DNA from: Warburgia ugandensis
Taxonomy: Eukaryota; Streptophyta; Magnoliopsida; Canellales; Canellaceae
Direction of reading: 5' to 3'
NCBI GenBank assembly: GCA_035236585.1
Contig: CP141127.1
Span: 64,647,495-64,711,494, forward strand
DNA: 64,000 nucleotides
This document shows, piece after piece, positions 1 through 10,785 of the stretch (the stretch's first letter is position 1; each line of letters starts with the position of its first letter). The translations under genes and the position numbers were made by a program. The notes under the pieces are model-generated. The model was not told the DNA's origin. It did not search any database and was given only the letters and a program-made list of their open reading frames with translations.

Positions 1-240
1 CTTAAAACTAGGAGACTTATGCTATCGATTAAGATGGTTGTTTCACAAAACTACCTTAAAAATACACTTTTAGAGATGGTTATAGAAACTATCTTTATAA
101 TCCACATTTTTACAGCTTTTAAGATGGTTTATAAAGATCATCTTTAAAAACGTGTTTTTAAAGACAATTTTTTGAAACAATCATATTGAAAAAGTTAAAA
201 AAACAAAGACAGTTTTTAATAACTGTCCTTAAAATGTATG
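1..240. mobile_element. possible CACTA-type subterminal repeat region
   Basis: At least four short imperfect palindromes follow each other at about 31-60, 74-97, 120-146 and 206-232. Each has the form aGAtGGTT ... AAcTaTCtTTA. Arrays of short direct and inverted motifs of this kind are usual just inside the ends of plant CACTA (En/Spm) transposons. No CACTA terminus or transposase is visible, so the element, if real, is cut by the window edge. It could also be a MITE or a Mutator-like end. Confidence 0.38.
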
Positions 241-690
241 AATTCTCAAAAAGCTATAGAATCTTGTTTACTAACAGTATACAACAACCTTCTTGATATT
301 ACAATATTTATCCATACTTTCTTAACAAATTTATTCATCCATACTTCCAAAATCCTCATTTAACATAAAAAATTTACAAATATAAAAGAAAAAAACTCAC
401 AATCACTAACTAAAAATTATTCTTCGTGCTATACACACTTCTTCATATACACTCATTTACTTTCACTTTCCAACATCTCCACATTCTTATAAAGTAAAGA
501 CCTACATCTACCATAAGTATCTTTCTTAATTCCAAACTTCAATATCCCTTCATTCACATAAACCAAACACCATATAATCTCATCATTCATTCAAATAAGC
601 AAACCATGTATATACATCAAGCATATAAATAAATAAAAATACAATACTCATCCTCATTTAATAATTAAATGAAGAAGTTTTGAATCACTG
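241..690. other. AT-rich sequence with no recognised feature
   Basis: Low-GC sequence with short stop-rich frames on both strands. I see no repeat partner in the window and no coding signal. Confidence 0.5.
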
Positions 691-699
691 ATCCTAATG

Positions 700-2330
700 T
701 CGTTGTGATTTTAATATAAAAATCTGAAGTGCACGAATCAGTATAGTAATTCATGCAATGGAGGTCGATCCCATGAGGAATCGAACAATTTGTGATATTA
801 GTGGTCCTTACCTAAATTATCTAACCTAGCCAAAGATAGTGATATTTTATCCTTACTAAGAATGTAAACTAAATCATGGAATTATTAACTTTCTAAATTT
901 AACACTTTCTAATAATAAAACTCCCCTAAATATAAAACCTTCTACTATTTAAAATTAGAACAAAGTGGTGAGTATTGATTAATGTATTGTATTCATGATT
1001 CCTAACTTAAGATAATGCATGTAATACTAAAATAATACAAAATGAATGGAACAAGGAGTGAGCATGTAGGAACATGGATGAGAGGAGACATGGAATAAAA
1101 AATTAATTCAATGAAACACCAACCAAGGCCATGCGCATGACCCATGGGATGTGCGCATGATCTTGAATGTGATGCACATGTAAACTAAAGTTCTATCAAT
1201 CTATGATGGTATATATGCTTTAAAGAGTGAATGAAATATGTATAGATCAAGTCATGAAAATGGAATTAAACCAATCAACATAAGCAAGATTCAAGATGCT
1301 TAAACATCACCCAAACATAAGCAACAATCCACTTTTATTAAATGAAAAGAATCATACAATTGTGGTGTTCACTCACCATGGATGGTGTGCACCATTCTTT
1401 GCTCCAAAAACCAATCAAACTACACAATAACCTATTTTCTAACATTTGAAACTTAAGCATGCATGTTACCCAACGAAAATCTAAGGAAAAAGAAGTGGAA
1501 ACAATGAGAAAAGAGGCATGGATGGACAAGAATTTAAGAAGATTCAAAAGCAAGAAACTTAATATAATAATGATACTCTTTTTGCTGTCACTACAAGAGA
1601 GTTGTAGTCTTAGATTAAGAGACCTACGATTGAAATTAAAGAGGCAAATAGCAAGGAAACTAAGGAACGAAACATGAAATCAAGGAACAGTAAAGAAATG
1701 AAGTTAAAGGAAACAAGGAATGAATAAAGAGACAACTAACATGAAACTTTGAAGAAGGAATCAGTCATAAAAACACCCCAAGAATGAGGTGTAGAAAGCT
1801 AGAAATGTTGGGCTGCTACAAGGGAGAATCATTGAGGAACAAGAGGAGGGAAGAAGGGTGGAGATGCCTCCTTAGAAGGGGGCGATCTTCCCTTCTCTAA
1901 GATGATTCTCACATCAAACTCCTTCCTTCTTCCCTCCTCTTTATATCTCAAGAAGAAATGTTAGGTCCCATTTTAAGCTATAAACAACTCAAGTCTATGG
2001 GCAACGATGGTTTTGCTCTGTCTGAAACATTCATTTAGTTTCGTCTATTGAATGTTCCTCAAGTTATGATCATGTCCTACGTACATATTATTCTCATTCT
2101 AATTAGTAGCATCACAATTAGCAAGTGTTTCTTGATGTGGATTCCTACTCTCATTCTTATTTAAGGATAGTTTTGGATTTATAAGGATTCTAAATTCGGT
2201 TTCTCCTCATCTTGTGAATCTCCTTCACCTTGCCATGGAATTCTATAGTGTTCCTTAAGGGTCTAGTTGTCATCTCATGACTCACCAACAAGTGTAACAT
2301 TAAATTATAACTACAAAATAGTATCCATAA
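700..2330 (-). mobile_element. Athila-like LTR fragment, minus orientation
   Basis: Read on the minus strand, this tract parallels 8750-10087 on the plus strand. Shared landmarks are the tract around 1570-1610 (CTCTCTTGTAGTGACAGC; plus copy near 9045), a tract calling 'accactaatatcaca' near 800-825, and the terminal CATGGGATCGA motif near 765-785 (plus copy near 10023). Such a motif near the LTR end is also present in the Athila-type elements at 49400 and 57660. No gag or pol follows on its 3' side, so this is a fragment or an old solo LTR. The boundaries are approximate. Confidence 0.5.
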
Positions 2331-2339
2331 CATGGAATT

Positions 2340-2770
2340 GGCCTACAAATAAATATTATTCATTTTTCTAACATGCAATAAGTAAATTATTGGCTTTTGA
2401 AGCATACATTTTTGAACTAATTGAACCTTAATTTGTGTATGCCCAAAACTCTTGAAGAACTTTTCTCTCAATAGAATGTGGTTAAGTTAAATCAAAGAAC
2501 CAAACTATTATGGAAATTCTACTTCACATCAATTTATGGATTGTTTGAACAAAATGAACCACATGCATGTGTTTTAGGAACAAATAAAATTTGAAGAACT
2601 AATCTTCGGATAAGCAGCTAGATAGCCATTTGTCAGCTCAATTTTCTAAGTGTACAATGTTGAGACGATATATATATATATAAACAAAAAACTAGGCATA
2701 AGTCTTTTAGAAAAATCTAAAAGAAAAACACACCCAACATTAGAACCCTCCACACTAAGATACTTTAAAC
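2340..2770. other. AT-rich sequence with no recognised feature
   Basis: No coding frame and no repeat partner seen. A short (TA)n run lies near 2670-2683. Confidence 0.5.
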
Positions 2771-2774
2771 TTTG

Positions 2775-3450
2775 ATGGACCTTGCTATGGATTCATAGGT
2801 GTTTGTAGTTTTGGTCCATTGTTAAGGAACTCAAATGGCCACAATCTATTTGACTTTGTTGGTCCTATCACAATTGGGGATGTTGTTGATGTAGAGCTTC
2901 AACCAAGTACCAATGGTGTAAATATTTGGAACAAGATAGGATCAGTCCATTACCAATTGAAGGGAATTCAAGACTACTATAAATTGGATCAGTGACTAAG
3001 CTATAGCTTCAACGATATTTTGGTGCACATTTATCATATTAGGACTCTTGAAAGATATTAATTACTCTTTAAACACCTATTGCATTTAGCTAATGAAGCT
3101 AACAAATTGGCATGTGAGGGATTACTCATGGACAATCTAAGAATCAGAAGCGTCAATTAAAGTTAACCCTCACAAAGTTTGATTACATTGGACATTAACA
3201 TAAAATAAAAATAAAAAATAAAAAATTATCCATTGGGTGTGCAGATTGCTAGTCTAAGGTGTGAATTCTAGTCTACTTATCTATGTTGCCTCATTTGTGT
3301 AGACTTCTACACTATGTTTAATGATGTTTGTCAAGCTTTTATTGTTGGGAGACTAGATCAACTCGATCTTATTCTTCTTCCATATATAATTGCTATGTGA
3401 AAGTTTGTTATCCTATCTTTCAATAAAACTATTCTTTTCCTCAAAAAAAG
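2775..3450 (+). pseudogene. L1-type LINE 3' end remnant (RNase H-like)
   Basis: The frame starting near 2778 reads DGPCYGFIGVCSFGPLLRNS followed by NGHNLFDFVGPITIGD. This matches the start of the RNase H domain found downstream of reverse transcriptase in plant L1-type LINEs (a D-G..., then GG-L-R-N-S-N-G, then F-x-GP pattern). A second block near 3090-3150 reads HLANEANKLACEGLL, like the final 'AN-x-x-AD-x-LA-x-x-G' motif of the same domain. The stretch is interrupted by stops and a frameshift. The tail near 3360-3449 looks like a LINE 3' end, with CAATAAAA and a short terminal A run. No upstream RT is left, so it is 5' truncated, as is common for LINEs. The assignment rests on motif recognition only. 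Confidence 0.42.
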
Positions 3451-3662
3451 TTAATATAAAGTAGTATCAGACAATGTGATAAATTAATAATTGAATTAGG
3501 ATAATGAATTTTCAAAATTTTCTCAAGGCCCTTTGATTACATAAATTGGTATCTCAAGTTAGAAGCCTTCCAAGAAAGGAACCCAAAGTTGTATGCTTTA
3601 GCTTGAAGTTATAGAAAATACATATAGTAGGTAAGGGAAGGGTGCACTTGTGCGTAAGAGAG

Positions 3663-3664
<2 letters not shown>
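3451..3664. other. sequence with no recognised feature
   Basis: Spacer between the LINE remnant and an (AG)n tract. No coding or structural signal. Confidence 0.4.

Positions 3665-3720
<56 letters not shown>
3665..3720. repeat. (AG)28 microsatellite
   Basis: Uninterrupted AG dinucleotides over 56 bp. Open frames across it on the minus strand encode only Ser-Leu repeats and are not genes. Confidence 0.97.
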
Positions 3721-3722
<2 letters not shown>

Positions 3723-3889
3723 CTATGAGAACTGTTAGATTGCAGCTTTTGACAACCTATCACTCTTACAAGGTCACCTTTTAATAGTCCTTTTGTTTTT
3801 TGTATGACAAAGAATTAGAAATCAAATTATCTACTAATCTATTGTCCAACTATTTTATTATTTTTAGCAATCCAAGTTGTCCTTCTAAT

Positions 3890-4250
3890 TTGGCTTGTTG
3901 TAGATGGCCTAGAGTACGAAAAATCTCTTCTTTTCATTACCTCTAAGACCTCATTTCTTTAGCTTTTGGTGGTTGCAAAATAGATGGTGTAACATAGAAA
4001 TTGCTCAAAGTGATCTAGGCCATTCATCTCATGTGGTGTGCCTCAGATGATCTAGGGTGCCAAAATCTTTAAATATTAGATGCCTATGAAACCTTGTCTC
4101 TTTGAAATTTTTATGATTGTAAATAGATGGTGTAACACCAAAAAGCACAAAATTGTCTATTTAAGAACCACAAAAGTAAAAGAGACAAGGTCTTAGAGGT
4201 ATTCAAAGATAGGACTTTTGGTACTTAAATCATCTAGTGTAGGATGAATC
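3890..4250. mobile_element. fold-back (MITE-like) element of about 350 bp
   Basis: The outer parts are imperfect inverted repeats. The left arm near 3941-3975 (ACCTCTAAGACCT, then TTTGGTGGTT) is the reverse complement of the right arm near 4166-4206 (AACCACAAAAG, then AGGTCTTAGAGGT). The pairing continues outward with mismatches (TAGATGG... / ...CATCTA). The motif AATAGATGGTGTAACA occurs twice inside, near 3979 and 4123. The structure fits a non-autonomous DNA transposon of the fold-back kind; no transposase is present. A hairpin of this size could also feed small-RNA production, which I infer and do not see. Confidence 0.5.
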
Positions 4251-4707
4251 AGATGAATGACTTAATCATTGAAGATGTATGAAAAAGTAGGCAAACCATC
4301 AAAGAAATATGCAGTGATTTGGATATCCAAATCATATATAAGGTCATTTTCATTATATTTTATACCTAAAAATTACCTTACCACAGCACCCAATGATAAA
4401 TATTCTTATAGATGATATATTGTTAGGAAATTATGTGATTATTATACATGTAAATGGTTGAAAATTAATGGGTCATAAGCATTAGACATTAGAGAAATGG
4501 AGAGAGAGACCTTTGTTGGAATATTGGAGAAAAAGGTGATGGAGTCACCCAAATTAGTGGTCATAAACAACACCTGTAGTGTGAGAGAGAGAGAGGGAGT
4601 ATTTTGAGTTTTGACACTTCCGCTATCAGTAATTACTATCTCAAAGTTCTAAATGATCTTTATCCTTCTTACATAAGTTAATAATATAAAGGGCACTTTA
4701 GTCAAAA

Positions 4708-4710
<3 letters not shown>
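4251..4710. other. sequence with no recognised feature
   Basis: AT-rich, with small GA-rich runs near 4500 and 4585. No coding signal. Confidence 0.4.
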
Positions 4711-4767
<57 letters not shown>

Positions 4768-4781
4768 ATACATACATACAT
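4711..4781. repeat. (TG)28 microsatellite followed by (CATA)n
   Basis: TG dinucleotides run from 4711 to 4766, and CATA tetranucleotides from 4767 to 4781. A compound simple repeat. Confidence 0.97.
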
Positions 4782-5567
4782 AGCCCTTACTTGTAATTTT
4801 AGTGATAATAATATATTAAAAGACGATCCAACTCCTATAGGTAAATGTTCAAAAAAATTTAACTTATGTATAAACTGAATTCTTTGAACCTAATTTAGAG
4901 GTGCTATACAATTGTTGAATCTTGAAGATACTTGATGCCTCCCATATTTGTAAGGAATCTCAAAAACTTTATCTCTATTGTTCAACCAAGCCAAACTCAA
5001 TTTGTATGTCAATTGATTTCTACTATCAGAATTGTTTTGTACTTATACCTTTAAAATGAATAACTTCAAAATTATGTTAAATAACAATTTTAAATCTCAA
5101 CGAAATCTTAGAGAGAGATAAACACAATTTGAACCACATCAACTTAGAAACATTATGATAATAGCCTAGATCTTGCAAAAAAAAAGAAAAAAGATCACCC
5201 TTCATAATGGAGACTTGACTTTTTCGCATGCCTTAGTGCATTGACTCATGCCAGGACTATATCAATAAATTGGTGGGCCTCACATTTCACAATCATCTAA
5301 TGGATTAGGATCATATAGGTGGTGATAAGTGCATGGACCCTTGTTAACTTCATTGAACATATGTCGAATTGTTTTCTAATGTGTGTGTGTGTGTGTATTT
5401 ATTTACGATTTTTTTTAGCCTTTTAAACCTTCTCCTTGGGTCACCTTGTCATTTTCCTTGAAATTTATTTTTCATTGTGCCATATATTGTCTCAATTTAT
5501 TGATTCTATTCCTAAAATCTTTATAAGTGTTTGCATTTTTATATGACACTCTAGCTATCTCTCTTTG
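4782..5567. other. sequence with no recognised feature
   Basis: No coding frame seen; a short (TG)n run sits near 5380-5397. Confidence 0.4.
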
Positions 5568-7688
5568 AATATATGGAGAGGGTCATGCAAGAAATTCCCA
5601 AAATAGAGGGGATATTTAGAGGAGCAAACTTAAATGGTCACATAGGAAAAGAAAAGGAAGGATATGATAGGGTACATTGAGGGTATGGTATTGGAGAACG
5701 AAGTGAGATGGAGGAAGCTATTCTCGATTTTGCTTTAGCATATAACCTAGCCCTAACAAACACTCTCTTTAAGAAGATGGATGAAAACTTAATAACCTTT
5801 AAAAGTGGACTCTATAAAATCTAAATAGACTTTCCAGTACTTAGAAATACCAAAAGATCAATGTGTAAAGATTATAACGTAATGTCTGTTAAGAGTTTAA
5901 CCTCACAACATAGGTTTATAGTTATGAATATCTACATTTAAAGATGGAAGAAAGGAAATGAACATAATAGGTATCCTAAAACTAAGTGGTGTAATTAAAA
6001 AGAGACATAATAACCTCACTCACAAACAAGTTGATGGTAGAAAGAAACTAGAACAACAAAACAAAAGTAAACACCATGAGCTGAGTCCATGAAGGAGGTT
6101 ACAAAAGATGTCTTAGAAGTATCTAAAGGTAAAAGGCAATCAATAACTTGGTGGAGTGAAAAAGTACACAAAATTATTAAAGAACAAGGGTGTTCTTTAA
6201 AGCATGGCAGAAGACTAGAAATAACGTAAACTTTGAGTAGTGTAAGAACCCTAAAAGGGTGGCTAAGAGAATAGTAAGTAAGGCTACACTCAAGGCATAT
6301 GATGATCTCAATAATAGTTTAAGATCAAGAGAAGGTGAGAAATATGTGTTTAAACTTGCAAAAATAAAAGAACAAAATAGTAAGGACATAGATCACATTA
6401 AGTGCATTAGAAGTGATGACCAAAGGGTACTAGTCAAAGATGACGAGAACAAACAAAGGTCGGAAGGTTACTTTCAGAAATTGCTAAATAACAATAACCC
6501 TAAGAATATAGGGATTATAGATACGATAGTAGGAGTATAACACCTAAAGTGAAAGATGCCTTGAAAAAGATGAAATCAGGAAATTCCCTCGAGCCCGATG
6601 CTATATCAAAAGAAGTTTGAAAACATATGGGAGATACTTGAGTAGTTTGGTCGAAAAATTTGTATAACAAGATTATAAAATCTAAGAAAATGCTGGATGA
6701 ATTGAGGAAAAACTCTATTATATCAATTTATAAGAATAAAGGGGACATATAGGCTATACTAGTTATTAGAGGACCTAACTTATGAGCCACACTACGAAAC
6801 TTTTTAAAAGAGTGATTGAGAAGAGGCTACAAATGAGACAAGTGTATCAGAGAACCAATTCGGTTTCTTGCCTGTGAGGTCTACCATGAAAGCTATTTTC
6901 CTACCTAGGCAATTGAGAGAAAAATATAAGTAACGGAGGAAGGATCTCCGCAAGATCTTTATTGACTTAAAAAAGGATTATGATAGGGTCCCTAAATAGT
7001 TAATATGGTGGTTGTTGGGCAAGAAAGGGGTTTTGCAAGGATATTTATACCTAATTGAAGATATGTATGAGTGAGTGGTAACAAATGTTAAGACCACTAA
7101 TGGTAAGGCCAATGATTTTCCCATCAATATAAGATTGCACAAAGGATCTACATTAAGCTCAAAGCTTTTCATGTTGGTTATAGATGAGCAAACAAAACGT
7201 TTGCACAAGGATATTTCATTGTGTATGTTGTTTGTAGATGATATATTTTTAATTAATGAAATAAGGGATGATGTAAACATAAGGGTAGAGATATAGAGAG
7301 AAGCATTAGAATCTAAAGATTTTAAAATCATCTAAACTAAAATAGAGTACATGGAATACAATTCTAGCAAAGAAAGAAGTAGGAGTGGAGCACCGATGAA
7401 GAGTGATAGCCAAGAAGTCCACCTAAAAGACCATTTTTGGTACTTGAGATCAATGATTCAAGGGAGGATTAATTAAGAAGGAGATTAACTAGAGAATCCA
7501 AGCTAATTGGAATGAATGGAGATGCGCCTCTAGTGTTTTGTGTGATCTGTGGGTGCCACTCAAATTGAATAGAAAATTCTTTAGGATGACTATGAGGCTG
7601 ACCATGCTATGTGGATTAAATAGTTGGGTAGTTAAGGAACATCATGTACATGTGATGAATGTAGCCCAAATGAGGATGTTGAGATAGA
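5568..7688 (+). pseudogene. RTE-type LINE, eroded endonuclease and reverse transcriptase
   Basis: Three frames in order carry the plant RTE-clade LINE polyprotein. At about 5610-5960 there is the C-terminal part of the endonuclease: NLNGHIG, then AILDFALAYNLALTNTLFKK, then LTSQHR (the catalytic region of APE-type endonucleases carries N-G-H and S-x-H). At 6259-6540 there is the linker region: AYDDLNNSLRSREGEKYVFK and a downstream VLVKDDENK. At about 6955-7330 there is the reverse transcriptase: DLKKDYDRVP, KGSTLSSKLF, and the active-site box CMLFVDDIFLINE, where FVDD stands for the usual FADD. The thumb region, with MRMLR, ends near 7685. It is broken by many stops and frame changes, and the 5' part and tail are missing. 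It is non-functional and abuts the LTR that starts at 7689. Confidence 0.82.
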
Positions 7689-10087
7689 TGGTCAATGTTT
7701 AATTTGTATAAAAACCACCCAAATAGTACTCGGATTTTACCAAAGTTCATAACACATGCATTTTTTACCTAATGACTCAAAAATTTAATATTTTATAAGT
7801 CCAAAGGCTAATATGAGGTAAGTATATGACTAATCATATTTTTTAGGATTTAATTAGAGTTTTCACTTTTGTAGGAAGTGAGATGGTGATCTGACGATTG
7901 AGATCTATTGGGATGAAAATGAAAAATCAAGATTAAAAGATTGAGTCAAAGCCTAAAAGTCATCAATCCAACATGAGATCAAGGCCAAGATTATTTTTAA
8001 GACAAGCAATGAATCCAATTAAAGGAGCCAAGGTTGGCCAAAGTGGGCCCATACACAAGCTATGCAAAGTCCACCACCTTTGCATGGGTTTCACTTAAGC
8101 CACTTAGCCATATTCAAGCCATGAACAAGAGGACAAGCTAAGAAGCCAAGCCAACTACGAAAGCCAAGAATTTGAGTCATCAAGCTAAGCCAAGAAAGTC
8201 ATCTAAGCCAACCATGAAACCAAGCCAATGAAGCTCTCTAACTGAGACATCAAACCACATAAGCTAAGCTAAATGGAAGGCCATGATTGGTGGAGAATCT
8301 AAAGAATTATCCATCATATATTTTGAAGATAATAGAGAAAAATTTCACTAGGATAAGGTAGCATGTTGACCAATAGGAAGAGACTCTATTTTTTTTATGT
8401 TTTTCCCACTTTTCCTCACTTTTCACCTCACCACTTAGATGCACCACGAATTTTACTTTCCATTCAGTAGTCCTACCTTTCTAAGACTCTCTCACCTTCA
8501 TAAACTTCCATTCAAACCATCCAACCAATTCCCTAAAAAAAAAATGGTATCTCCCTGCTTTAGGACACCCAAAGAGGTTGCCACTTGTCCCACCTTTCTA
8601 TCTTTAAAAATCCTAGCTACCCACTCATCTTAGCCATCCAAATTCCTTTGTTTTCATCCCCATGATACCTTTATCTTAGGTTAACCTAGAAAATATGGGA
8701 GAAAAATATAAAATACTATAAAAAAAATTCAAAGTTGAGGCATCTCTCCCTTGGGAGGAAAAAGATGCCTCCTTCACTTTGGAGGATTGTCCTTTTCCTT
8801 CCACCTCTTCCATGATCTTTTTGTTTTGAACTTTCTTTCCTTGGGTGGTTGCTATCCTTCTAAAATGGGCTGCATCTTTCCCAAGCCATTCTACACCTCC
8901 CTCTTACATGTTTTCATTGAGTGTGGCACATTAAATTCCAAGTTGGTTCTTCATCACTTTGTTCTTTGGTTGTTGCTTATTTGATTGTTCCTTGTTGAAC
9001 TGATTTTATTTGAAGCCTTAGATCCTTGTATTCAAGGACCACAACTCTCTTGTAGTGACAGCCAAGAGAGTGATGAACGTGAATCAAGTTCCTTGCTCCT
9101 TAAATCTCCGTAAGTTCCTTACCTATCTTTTGCCTTCTTTTTCATCTTTCCCCCTCTTTTTCCTTATATCTCTCTTGGATTACATGAATACTTGCTTAGG
9201 ATTGGAATATAGGATTGAATAGAATAATATAGAAGAAATTTCTTTGGATGTATTTTGATCATTGAATGGTCTACACACTCCTTGGATAATGCGCATCACA
9301 CTTGTACCTTAAATCCATGTAATGAGATTGATGTTTGGTTTATGATTGAAGTTTACTTTCCATGAATGTTTTATGTGATTTAAATATTATTTTTCATGGA
9401 TGTTTAATTTAGTTTTGCATGTTCAAGTCCATACATCATTTACTTTAGATTAGGTGCAACTCTTAGATTAGTTTTGCATCTAAGAAACACACCACTATTC
9501 TGTGTGCACAACCCCATGAGTCATGCACATGGTCTTGAAGTGTGATTCTTTGGAAAGTTGCTTGCTTTGGTTAGACTTTCATGCTTTAGTTAAGATAGTT
9601 TCATAGCATTCCATGCTCGCCTAGTTTACAGTTTTGTTCATGTATACTTTCCATGTTTCAACACACATTCTCACCATGATTATGTTCATGCACAAATTTC
9701 ATACTCCATGTGCACCATGTTATTTTTGTTTTCCATAATTTGTTTAGTCCATGCTAAGATTAGTTCTTCATGGTTTAGGTCAATTTTCATTCTGGTATAG
9801 CTTCAATTATTTCCAATCTTAGTTTTTTAGAAAGTTTTAAATTTAGTAAGTTTTCATTTAGGAAATTTTTATTTTTAGAAAATGTGTTTTAGGAAAATTG
9901 CTAATTTTAGCATGTTTTGATTTTAACATAATTTCCATTCTCAGTTTAAGACAGATCTTGTTGATTTGGCTAGGTTAGATAATTCAAAGTAGGGACCACT
10001 AGTATCACATTCGTTTAATTTCTCATGGGATCGATCTCCTCGTGTGAATTACCACAATTGATTCATGCATTTGCGAGTTTAAAATCA
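7689..10087 (+). mobile_element. Athila-like LTR, plus orientation, probably solo
   Basis: The start TGGTCAATGTTTAATTTG aligns with the LTR start of Ath1 at 46608. The following tract ACACATGCATTTTT near 7750 and the 'aaggccaag' tract near 7980 also align with 46690-46960. The 3' end near 10020-10087 carries a CATGGGATCGATC motif and finishes AAAATCA. No Athila primer site follows and no PPT precedes it, because a LINE lies directly upstream, so it looks like a solo LTR. I could not confirm a target duplication. Its inverted relative is at 700-2330. Confidence 0.5.
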
Positions 10088-10785
10088 CTATAATTTTTGA
10101 GTAGCAAGACAAGAAATGATAGAATTAGGGATTAAGGTCGCTAATTGGTTTGGCTTATCCAAAATTGGATATGATACAATCAAATGAATTGGATATGGAT
10201 TGCAAAATCCAAACCACATGTTGGATTGGATTTGGTTTTTAAAAAATAATTTCAAATGGATTAGATACAAACTGAGGCACAAAAACTACTAATTACTTGA
10301 TTCAATTTGCAATTTTCATAAGGTTAAAATACCAACATATTTATATTTAATTTTTTCTATAGTTAGATATTGTTTTCAAGTTAAAGTTGCTAAAGGAAAT
10401 ATATTGAGATTTTGCTTTTACTTTGTTTTTATGGAGAGCTAAAAAATGGGATAGTGAATGTGTAGTTGTTACATGTTTTATTTCTACACACTTTAGACTT
10501 GAAAAGATCTTTGCTTGTTTTCTCACTTTTGGTTTTAAGTTCTCTAAGGGTTTATCTACTTTAGCATTCTTTTATGGTTCTCTTATAGTTGACGAACTCA
10601 ACATTCTATCTTCAAGAGTTCTTTCACTTGTGAAGTTGTTTTATTCTAGAGCTCTTATTAAAAACACAAGACTAGAGTTTATTGATCTTCTAATGCTCTA
10701 GGTTTTAGGGTTTATAATCTTGTGAAGGTTTTTTTATTTATAGGAGTTTACCAGATATTGGTATTCTCTTTTTGTTTATCTTCTC
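10088..10785. other. AT-rich sequence with no recognised feature
   Basis: A 92-codon frame at 10423-10701 has no motif I recognise and is probably chance. Near 10140-10260 there are repeats of the words GGAT and TTGGAT without clear periodicity. This is the left flank of the truncated Tek1 element. Confidence 0.45.

Noticed and set aside
6978..7331. 117-codon minus-strand frame
   Set aside because: Shadow of the LINE reverse transcriptase on the plus strand.
10119..10123. ATAGA at 7684-7688 and 10119-10123 as a target duplication for the 7689 LTR
   Set aside because: The LTR end would then be ...AAATG rather than CA, and the LINE does not convincingly resume after 10123.
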